The notes beneath the pieces are model-generated. The model saw only the letters and a program-made list of their open reading frames with translations, was not told where the DNA came from and made no database searches. The position numbers were made by a program, and so were the translations under genes. Below, piece after piece: positions 23,504 to 28,755 of a DNA stretch of 28,755 nt. Within the stretch, counting starts at the first letter, position 1. Each line of letters starts with the position of its first letter. The DNA comes from JAAYJG01 sp964450305 (GTDB taxonomy: Bacteria > Bacillota > Clostridia > DSM-8532): the NCBI GenBank assembly GCA_964450305.1, contig CAYVFB010000037.1, positions 1-28,755 of the forward strand, given 5' to 3'.

Positions 23504-24001
23504 TTATATCTCTCTATTTCGCCTTTTTTTGTTTTTTTGAAAGGACACGCTAGCTTTTTGAATACGGACACCCAGAAGATGAATAAGAAGAACCAGAAAA
23601 AGACCTGCTGTCAAACCGAAAAAATCCAGCCACACATCCTGTATCTGTGGTCCTCGTTTGAAGAATATCTGAATGGTTTCATCACAAAGAGCGATCGCAA
23701 GGCCGGCAAACAGGCAGTTGAAGATGGACTGCAGCTTTATCGGGCAGCAGAGGATCGCAAGCAATGCCAATTCTGCCCCCAAGATGCTAAATTCGGTGAA
23801 GTGCGCGAGTTTTCTTACAAAATGTTCGGTGACGTTCCCCTTGCCAAGAAAGAATTCCAGGAAGGGCACAATGATTTTCATGAAAGCCTGGCTCATCTGT
23901 TTTGACTGGTCCATGTTCTTCATTGAGTTTCCCCAGATGAAGGCAATGGTGACGAATATCAAAGCCAGAACAGCAATTGTCATGATTCTGCGTTTTTCCA
24001 T
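23504..24001 (-). CDS. VanZ-like family membrane protein
   Basis: This 165-residue protein has about four membrane helices: residues 6-24 (TIAVLALIFVTIAFIWG), a region around 65-85, 90-108 and 123-146. Family motifs seen are FIWGNSM, RKLAHFTEFSILGAEL and DETIQIFFKRGPQIQDVWLDFFG. VanZ gives low-level teicoplanin resistance in the Tn1546 cluster, but most chromosomal relatives are uncharacterised envelope proteins, and there are no van genes here. AGGAAG lies five bases before ATG 24001. The basic tail (FQKNKKRRNREI) should be cytoplasmic. Confidence 0.9.
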   Translation of the reverse strand: MEKRRIMTIAVLALIFVTIAFIWGNSMKNMDQSKQMSQAFMKIIVPFLEFFLGKGNVTEHFVRKLAHFTEFSILGAELALLAILCCPIKLQSIFNCLFAGLAIALCDETIQIFFKRGPQIQDVWLDFFGLTAGLFLVLLIHLLGVRIQKASVSFQKNKKRRNREI

Positions 24002-24037
24002 ACATACTTCCTTTTCTCGATAGGTATCGTCATGATC

Positions 24038-24066
24038 ATTATAACACCAATCACGCTATTTGCCTA
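24038..24066 (-). promoter_or_regulatory. Probable promoter of the VanZ-like gene
   Basis: On the minus strand a perfect TATAAT (24038-24043) is preceded by TGGTGT and a GTGATTG element (24048-24054); the hexamer 17 bases upstream is a weak TAGGCA. The GTGATTG and GTTATAAT pieces recall the shared motif at 14153, 17490 and 22688. Confidence 0.5.
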
Positions 24067-24124
24067 ACCCGGAAAAAGAGGAAAAACTTTTCGAAAATTC
24101 TAATGACTACTGTATCACAGGAAA

Positions 24125-24172
24125 CAGGCGCAGCCTGCTGAACGAAGTGAAGGATCTCACATTACTCCTGAA
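24125..24172. repeat. Dispersed intergenic repeat, shorter inverted copy
   Basis: CAGGCGCAGCCTGCTGAACG followed by AAGTGAAGGATCTCACATTA is the reverse complement of the element at 17552-17634, lacking a 19-base segment that in the longer copy is bounded by CGTTCA on both sides. The left inverted-repeat arm is also missing. It lies between divergent genes. I reject the short open frame across it. Confidence 0.65.
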
Positions 24173-24201
24173 AGGTATGAACTTATTAAAAGGCGGTGTG
24201 A

Positions 24202-24244
24202 ACAATAATTTTTATTGTGGAACTGGAAACTTTTTTGGTATACA
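24202..24244 (+). promoter_or_regulatory. Probable promoter of the serine hydrolase gene with an inverted repeat
   Basis: TTGTGG (24215-24220) and TATACA (24239-24244) are 18 bases apart, with TGG before the -10. The inverted repeat ACAATAA-TTT-TTATTGT (24202-24218) overlaps the -35 box and may be a regulator site. Confidence 0.45.
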
Positions 24245-24281
24245 ATCAAATATGAATGGATTATGAGAAAGGTGCACAGCA

Positions 24282-25415
24282 ATGAAAAAAGAAATTTTAG
24301 TGGATTACCTGAATTCTTTGGAGAAATGCGGCATACCGGGTTGTGACTGCGCAGTATATCACAATCACAAGCCCGTTTTCCGCCATATCACGGGGTATTC
24401 CGACACAGCCAGCAAAAAGCTGTTGACGCAAACAAACACCTATTGGCTATATTCAGCCACAAAGCTGATCACATGCACAGCGGTGATGCAGTTGGTGGAA
24501 CAGGGACGCATCGGCCTGGATGACCCCGTTTACCAATACCTGCCGGAATTTGAAACGATGAAGGTGAAGGAGGGTTCCGGGGTTCGTCCGGCAAAAAACG
24601 TAATGACGATCCGTCACCTTTTGTCCATGCAGAGTGGGTTGAACTATAATCTGGAGGCACCGTCCATCCTGAAGGTTCTGGAGGCATCAGAATATGAGGC
24701 TACCACGAGGCAGCTTGTTGCAGCCCTGGCCAATGAACCTCTTGATTTTGAACCGGGCACCCGTTTTCAGTACAGCTTCAGCCACGATGTGTTGGGGGCA
24801 GTGATCGAAGTTGTTTCCGGGCAGCAGCTTGGCAAATACTTCGATGAACATCTGTTTACACCTCTGGGCATGAAGAACACGGGGTTTGAATTGACACCCG
24901 AACGGAAAGCAAACCTGGCCGGTCAGTTTGAGTACCATATGGAATCAAAAACATCCACCCCGATGCCGAGCAAAAACCGTTATGTACTTTTCAAAAATTG
25001 TGAAAGCGGAGGCGCGGGCTTGATTTCAACCGTCGATGACTTCATTCTGTTTCTTGATGCCATGTGCAATGAAGGTCTTAGTGCCGATGGCTACAGGGTG
25101 CTTTCGATGGATGCTATCAACCTGATGCGGCAGGATCAGTTGAAAGGGGAATCCAAAAAGGATTTTGACGCATGGTGCAGGCACGGTTACAGTTACGCGC
25201 TGGGGGTGCGCACCTTGATAGAACGACAGAATTCAGGAGCCCGAAGCCCCCTGGGTGAATTTGGCTGGGATGGTGCCGCCGGCGCCTTTGCGCTGATTGA
25301 TACTGAAAATCACCTGGCTCTTTTCTACGCCCAGCATGTGTTGAACTGTGGTTATGCCTATGATGTCATCCATCCGAAGGTCCGGGATCTCACCTATGAG
25401 ATGATGGGCCTGTAA
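24282..25415 (+). CDS. Serine hydrolase of the beta-lactamase class C / esterase EstB family
   Basis: This 377-residue protein belongs to the beta-lactamase (PF00144) superfamily of penicillin-binding-protein-like serine hydrolases. The catalytic SxxK is S58-A-T-K61 (WLYSATKLITCTAVMQLVEQ). A Tyr-Ser motif (RFQYSFSHDVLGAVIEVVSG) lies about 105 residues later, and LFTPLGMKNTGF is typical of the family. The third motif is probably around GEFGWDGAAGAFALID. No signal peptide is seen, so it is likely a cytoplasmic esterase or peptidase rather than a secreted beta-lactamase. The substrate is unknown. GAAAGGTG precedes the ATG at 24282. It is a single-gene unit, ending at a two-way terminator shared with the convergent NlpC/P60 gene. 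Confidence 0.9.
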   Translation: MKKEILVDYLNSLEKCGIPGCDCAVYHNHKPVFRHITGYSDTASKKLLTQTNTYWLYSATKLITCTAVMQLVEQGRIGLDDPVYQYLPEFETMKVKEGSGVRPAKNVMTIRHLLSMQSGLNYNLEAPSILKVLEASEYEATTRQLVAALANEPLDFEPGTRFQYSFSHDVLGAVIEVVSGQQLGKYFDEHLFTPLGMKNTGFELTPERKANLAGQFEYHMESKTSTPMPSKNRYVLFKNCESGGAGLISTVDDFILFLDAMCNEGLSADGYRVLSMDAINLMRQDQLKGESKKDFDAWCRHGYSYALGVRTLIERQNSGARSPLGEFGWDGAAGAFALIDTENHLALFYAQHVLNCGYAYDVIHPKVRDLTYEMMGL

Positions 25416-25503
25416 ATGGCGGGAATCATGGCAGAGAGAGATTCCAAACGAAGAAACTTCCCGGTATATTTTTCATGAAGAAATTATTTTATCAAAACCA
25501 TTT

Positions 25504-25536
25504 AAAAGACCTCCGGCAAGGCGCCGGAGGTCTTTT
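25504..25536. terminator. Bidirectional intrinsic terminator between convergent genes
   Basis: AAAAGACCTCCGGC and GCCGGAGGTCTTTT form a perfect 14-bp stem with a five-base loop and A/T tracts on both sides. It serves the serine hydrolase gene on the plus strand and the NlpC/P60 gene on the minus strand. Confidence 0.92.
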
Positions 25537-25549
25537 CATTGCAAAATAC

Positions 25550-26992
25550 TTACTTTATCACTCTGCGGATGCCCATCAGGGCGCCGCTGTATTTCGTGTA
25601 TTCTGAAAGGGATGCTATCACAATCTTGCCCTTTCTGGAGGAAGCGTGAATGATCTTATCATTGCCAATATAGATGCCCACATGCCCCAGCTCATTGTTC
25701 CAATACCGATCGAGCAGGACAAGATCCCCGGGTTTGATATCACTGCGTGAAATTTTAGTGCCAATGCCATCATACTCTGCAGCAGAACGAGGCACCTGAA
25801 TATCAAAATGCTCGAAAACATACTGGGTGAACCCTGAACAATCAAAGCCCTTCGGAGATTTCCCGCCATATACATACTTTACCCCGACAAACTGCTGAGC
25901 ATATTCCAGAACCTCTGAGGCCAGGTCGGAGTTGTGTGGCTGGGGTGGGGTTTCGGCAGGGGTTTCAGCACGGGAAACCAGCTTTTGGCTGTTCACAACA
26001 TATTTCGTTTGCACGTAGCCTTCAACATTGCCGCTGGTCTTTATTCTGGACCATTCGCCCTTAGTTTCAAGAAACTGTACTTTATCTCCTGCTTTAAGCA
26101 TTGCAAGCTTGTCTGTTTCGTAATCCGGACCCTTTCTTAAATTCAATGCGCTGTAATTGATATATTTATAAACCACCGGTGCCTGATCGGTAACACATTC
26201 CGCAAACACATACCCCTTGATATCATCCGAGGTTTGGACACTGAGCCACTTATCGCTCACCTCTATGACCTGAATGCGGGTGCCCTTTTTCAATGTGTCG
26301 AGCCTTTCCGCATCGGAGCTGGCACCTTTGCGCAGATTTAACTCGTCAACGGAAACGAATTTATACACCGGAGGCTTGGTGTCGGCGGTGTATTCAGTAA
26401 AGACATACCCCTGTAATCTGTCGGGGGTGAGCACTTCCAGCCATTTGTCATCTGCTTGCCGCAGCACTTGAATGCGGGTGCCTTTTTCCAGCTCTGCCAG
26501 CTTTTCATTATCGGTACTGGGCCCGCTGCGCAGATTCAGGGTATCGATCTGTACGTATTTGAATACAGGCTCATGTGCTTCTTGTTCAATGGCAAACTTT
26601 TCACCCGCGTTGGCAGCAAGAACTGCTGTTGTGTTTTCATTCGGGTTATCGATTGAATCACCGGCTGCCAGTGTGCTTGCACTCTGATTGGGGGGTGTAT
26701 TATCATCCGGTGCCATATTGACGCCGGCGGATGAATTTTCTATATTGGTTTTATTTATTGATTCAGCTTTGGGTTGATATGTATTTTGTGAAATTTCACT
26801 GGAAGCCTGCTCGCCTGACGGGGCAGATGTTTCCGTCTGTAAAACACCACCTGCCATCGAAGCCGCAACTGTTTCAGGTTGTGTATTTTGAGTACCAGAT
26901 ACTAATGCAAAAATATATACAACAAAGCATATGACAACGATGCCTGCAGCCAAAATATCTGAGCTTTGTCGCAGCAAAAACCTTTTTTTCAT
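25550..26992 (-). CDS. Cell-wall hydrolase with three SH3b domains and NlpC/P60 peptidase
   Basis: This 480-residue exported peptidoglycan hydrolase has an N-terminal membrane segment (about residues 13-33, ILAAGIVVICFVVYIFALVS), a low-complexity Ser/Thr/Asn linker to about 140, three bacterial SH3 domains (starting YVQIDTLNLRSGPS, YKFVSVDELNLRKGAS and YKYINYSALNLRKGP) that bind wall peptides, and a C-terminal NlpC/P60 (C40) cysteine peptidase. The catalytic Cys is in GFDCSGFTQYVF, the His in LGHVGIYIG, and a second His in IIHASS. Such enzymes usually cut D-gamma-Glu-meso-Dap bonds. The AGGGGG site five bases before ATG 26992 directly follows a c-di-AMP riboswitch, so expression should respond to that messenger. 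Confidence 0.95.
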   Translation of the reverse strand: MKKRFLLRQSSDILAAGIVVICFVVYIFALVSGTQNTQPETVAASMAGGVLQTETSAPSGEQASSEISQNTYQPKAESINKTNIENSSAGVNMAPDDNTPPNQSASTLAAGDSIDNPNENTTAVLAANAGEKFAIEQEAHEPVFKYVQIDTLNLRSGPSTDNEKLAELEKGTRIQVLRQADDKWLEVLTPDRLQGYVFTEYTADTKPPVYKFVSVDELNLRKGASSDAERLDTLKKGTRIQVIEVSDKWLSVQTSDDIKGYVFAECVTDQAPVVYKYINYSALNLRKGPDYETDKLAMLKAGDKVQFLETKGEWSRIKTSGNVEGYVQTKYVVNSQKLVSRAETPAETPPQPHNSDLASEVLEYAQQFVGVKYVYGGKSPKGFDCSGFTQYVFEHFDIQVPRSAAEYDGIGTKISRSDIKPGDLVLLDRYWNNELGHVGIYIGNDKIIHASSRKGKIVIASLSEYTKYSGALMGIRRVIK

Positions 26993-27006
26993 TATACCCC
27001 CTGTTT

Positions 27007-27122
27007 GGCTTGCGGAGTTAGCTGACGGGCTTGGGTAGCACAGGAAACCCTACTTGCCGGGTAAAACAGCAGATTCGCCCCAGAAATGGTTCCTCCGTTA
27101 CTGGTTTCTCCAGTATTCAGCC
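27007..27122 (-). promoter_or_regulatory. Cyclic-di-AMP riboswitch (ydaO/yuaA class)
   Basis: On the minus strand the leader of the NlpC/P60 gene carries the conserved blocks of the ydaO class in order: GGCTGAAT (from 27122), GGAGGAACCA (27087-27096), GGGGCGAATC (27072-27081), the GTAGGG/CTACCC stem (27033-27053), CCCGTCAGCTAAC (27017-27029) and the closing CTCCGCAAGCC. The ends GGCT and AAGCC can pair as P1. This class binds cyclic-di-AMP and usually turns off wall hydrolase and K+/osmolyte genes. P1 ends about four bases before the AGGGGG ribosome site and no separate terminator is seen between, so control may be at translation. Confidence 0.9.
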
Positions 27123-27132
27123 TTTAATATGA

Positions 27133-27162
27133 TGTATACAGACAAACCCGAAAGGGTTACAA
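27133..27162 (-). promoter_or_regulatory. Promoter of the riboswitch-NlpC/P60 transcript
   Basis: On the minus strand TTGTAA (27157-27162) and TATACA (27133-27138) are 18 bases apart. A start near 27126 would place the riboswitch at the very 5' end of the transcript. Confidence 0.6.
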
Positions 27163-27272
27163 CATGTACACATCAAACTGAGTTCTTTCTCTGGGGATTA
27201 TTTTATCATTTTATGTGGAAGCGTACAAGTTATTTTTTGGTAGAAAAGGACGGATCGGTAGATGAAGCCAGG

Positions 27273-27316
27273 ACCAGAGGGCGGGGCCCAGGTCCCTTGG
27301 CATAACAGGGGCCCTC
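27273..27316. repeat. GC-rich REP-like repeat, copy before guaA
   Basis: CCAGAGGGCGGGGCCCAGGT followed by CCCTTGG matches the core near 14255. A short right arm GCCCTC (27311-27316) can pair with GAGGGC (27278-27283). It lies between the divergent NlpC/P60 and guaA units; the remaining bases of this gap hold no gene. Confidence 0.65.
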
Positions 27317-27395
27317 ACTGCGCTTTGTTTAAACAGATATACCACCCAAATGTTTCTTTAAATAAATGAACTTTAGTGGTTTTGTTGCAGGGGGC

Positions 27396-27424
27396 TTATG
27401 TTTATTCATGATAAGTGTTATAAT
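27396..27424 (+). promoter_or_regulatory. Probable guaA promoter
   Basis: A perfect TATAAT (27419-27424) lies 28 bases before the guaA ATG; the hexamer 17 bases further upstream is a weak TTATGT. There is no guanine riboswitch signature in the leader, which is too short to hold one. Confidence 0.5.
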
Positions 27425-27451
27425 CGAAAGAAAAATAATCCGGAGGGATTT

Positions 27452-28755
27452 ATGAAGCAGGATATGATTGTCATTTTGGATCTCGGTAACCGTATGAATA
27501 CCGCCATTGCCAGGGCGGTCCGCGCTCTTGGGGTATACAGTGAAATTCACCCGCATGATATCACCGTTCAGAAGCTGCATGAGCTTGCGAATGTAAAGGG
27601 GATTATTCTCAATGGTGGTGAAAACAATTGTGTTGACGGGGTTAAAATAGACGTTCATCCAGAACTGTATGACGCAGGTTTCCCTCTTCTGTCAGTAGGC
27701 CACGACGCCGCTCTGTGTGAAAACAGGCTTGAAAGCTGGCCTGAAAAAGAAGATGAACTGAAAAACATCCTGAAATCATTCCTTTTTTCAACCTGTAAAG
27801 CAGAACCCAACTGGAATATGAAGAATTTTGTGGAAGATCAGGTTGAACTGATCAAAAAGCAGGTTGGTGATAAGAAGGTTCTGCTCGCATTATCCGGCGG
27901 CGTAGACAGCTCTGTTGTCGCTGCAATGTTGATCAGGGCAATCGGCAAACAGCTGGTATGTGTGCATGTGAATCACGGCTTGATGCGCAAAGGTGAATCC
28001 GAGCAGGTCATCGAGGTTTTTAAAGAGCAGCTGGATGCCAACCTGGTTTATGTGGATGCCTCTGAACGTTTCCTGGCAAAGCTTGAAAATGTGGCTGACC
28101 CGGAGCAGAAAAGAAAAATCATCGGCAGCGAGTTTATACGTGTATTTGAAGAAGAAGCCCGCAAGCTCGACGGAATCAGCTTTTTGGCTCAGGGAACCAT
28201 TTACCCGGATATCGTTGAAAGCGGAACAAAAACAGCCAAGGTGGTAAAATCTCATCATAATGTCGGGGGATTGCCGGAAGATTTACAGTTCTCCCTCGTT
28301 GAGCCGCTTTACTATCTGTTCAAGGACGAGGTCAGGGCCTGTGGGCTGGAGCTTGGTCTGCCCCATTCCATGGTTTTCAGACAGCCCTTCCCCGGACCCG
28401 GGTTGGGTGTACGGTGTTTGGGCGCCATAACCAGGCAGCGGCTGGAGGCCTTGCGGGAAGCCGACGCCATTCTTCGCCAGGAATTCCAAAATGCCGGTCT
28501 GGATAAGAAGGTGTGGCAGTATTTCACTGTTATTCCCGATTTCAAATCGGTAGGCGTGAAAAACGACGAACGATGCTATGAGTACCCGGTCATTATCCGT
28601 GCGATCAACACCGTGGATGCGATGACAGCAACCATCGAGCAGATAGAGTGGCCCATACTTTTAAAGATTACAGATAGAATTCTTGCACAAGTCCCACATG
28701 TGAACCGCGTCTGTTATGACTTAAGCCCCAAGCCCTGCGCCACAATTGAGTGGGA
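27452..28755 (+). CDS. guaA: GMP synthase with a degenerate, truncated glutaminase domain (3' end just off the window)
   Basis: GMP synthase makes GMP from XMP, ATP and a nitrogen donor. This gene starts at ATG 27452 after GGAGGG and reads without a stop for 434 codons to PCATIEW, so it lacks only about one residue of the conserved TIEWE end. The synthetase half is normal: P-loop LLALSGGVDSSVV (SGGVDSS at residues 148-154), VNHGLMRKGE, DPEQKRKIIGSEF, LAQGTIYPDIVESG, KSHHNVGGLPEDLQF and FRQPFPGPGLGVRCLG. The N-terminal class I amidotransferase domain is only about 115 residues instead of about 190. DFGSQ reads DLGNR, the GICYGMQ nucleophile motif reads SVGHDAA (Gly83 at the Cys position), and the segment with the catalytic His and Glu is gone. 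It should therefore use free ammonia or a separate glutaminase. Confidence 0.93.
   Translation, partial: MKQDMIVILDLGNRMNTAIARAVRALGVYSEIHPHDITVQKLHELANVKGIILNGGENNCVDGVKIDVHPELYDAGFPLLSVGHDAALCENRLESWPEKEDELKNILKSFLFSTCKAEPNWNMKNFVEDQVELIKKQVGDKKVLLALSGGVDSSVVAAMLIRAIGKQLVCVHVNHGLMRKGESEQVIEVFKEQLDANLVYVDASERFLAKLENVADPEQKRKIIGSEFIRVFEEEARKLDGISFLAQGTIYPDIVESGTKTAKVVKSHHNVGGLPEDLQFSLVEPLYYLFKDEVRACGLELGLPHSMVFRQPFPGPGLGVRCLGAITRQRLEALREADAILRQEFQNAGLDKKVWQYFTVIPDFKSVGVKNDERCYEYPVIIRAINTVDAMTATIEQIEWPILLKITDRILAQVPHVNRVCYDLSPKPCATIEW

Noticed and set aside
23504..24001. Glycopeptide resistance gene
   Set aside because: Only the widespread VanZ-like fold is present; no vanHAX or vanRS genes are nearby.
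24060..24266. 68-residue open frame on the plus strand between the VanZ-like and serine hydrolase genes
   Set aside because: It runs through the dispersed intergenic repeat and the hydrolase promoter, has no ribosome binding site and no recognisable protein features.
27054..27305. 83-residue open frame on the plus strand
   Set aside because: It is antisense to the c-di-AMP riboswitch and then enters the GC-rich repeat; there is no ribosome site.
27300..27451. Guanine riboswitch or PurBox in front of guaA
   Set aside because: The probable -10 box lies only 28 bases before the ATG and no conserved purine-aptamer sequence is seen.

Overview
The window looks like chromosome of a Gram-positive, probably anaerobic member of the Bacillota, most likely class Clostridia. 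The basis is family content (S-layer-homology surface proteins, a DUF1836 regulator, a VanZ-like protein, a YuaF/YuaG-type NfeD-flotillin pair, a c-di-AMP riboswitch on an NlpC/P60 hydrolase), strong GGAGG ribosome binding sites and moderate G+C. A run of exactly 100 N at 3720-3819 shows it is a draft scaffold. I cannot name the species.

Layout. 1-2499 (minus): a two-component system, with a 7TM-type histidine kinase overlapping an OmpR-type response regulator that runs off the left edge. 2850-5772 (plus): a large secreted S-layer-homology protein broken by the assembly gap. 5955-10598 (minus): a nitronate monooxygenase-like flavoprotein, then a marR-arsA-orf80-arsA cluster encoding two ArsA/Get3-type ATPases with C-terminal Hsp20-like domains, joined by an unknown 80-residue protein. 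10916-14065 (minus): an ECF sigma factor, a small single-pass membrane protein that is probably its anti-sigma factor, and a 772-residue membrane-anchored TPR protein. 14363-15540 (plus): a second S-layer-homology gene with two homopolymer frameshifts. 15618-15740 (minus): a 40-residue Phe/Arg-rich peptide gene. 15883-19728 (minus): an unknown membrane protein and a GGDEF-EAL cyclic-di-GMP enzyme. 19997-24001 (minus): flotillin, an NfeD-like protein with a His/Asp-rich tandem-repeat loop, a DUF1836 regulator and a VanZ-like protein. 24282-25415 (plus): a serine beta-lactamase-like hydrolase. 25550-26992 (minus): an SH3b-NlpC/P60 peptidoglycan hydrolase behind a c-di-AMP riboswitch. 27452-28755 (plus): GMP synthase, cut one or two codons before its end, with a shrunken glutaminase domain that lacks the catalytic motif.

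Themes. Most genes concern the cell envelope: S-layer, wall hydrolysis, membrane microdomains, envelope signalling. Three promoters (before the frameshifted S-layer gene, the 511-residue membrane protein and the nfeD-floT pair) share an extended motif: an ATTGC/GCAAT inverted repeat on the -35 box, 17 bp spacing and GTTGYTATAAY at the -10. This suggests a small envelope regulon; related half-sites occur at the DUF1836 and VanZ promoters. Several GC-rich hairpin repeats (REP-like) sit between genes, and one supplies the C-terminus of the GGDEF-EAL protein. The strongest oddities are the degenerate glutaminase domain of GuaA, the paired ArsA-Hsp20 ATPases, the His-rich NfeD and the shared promoter motif.
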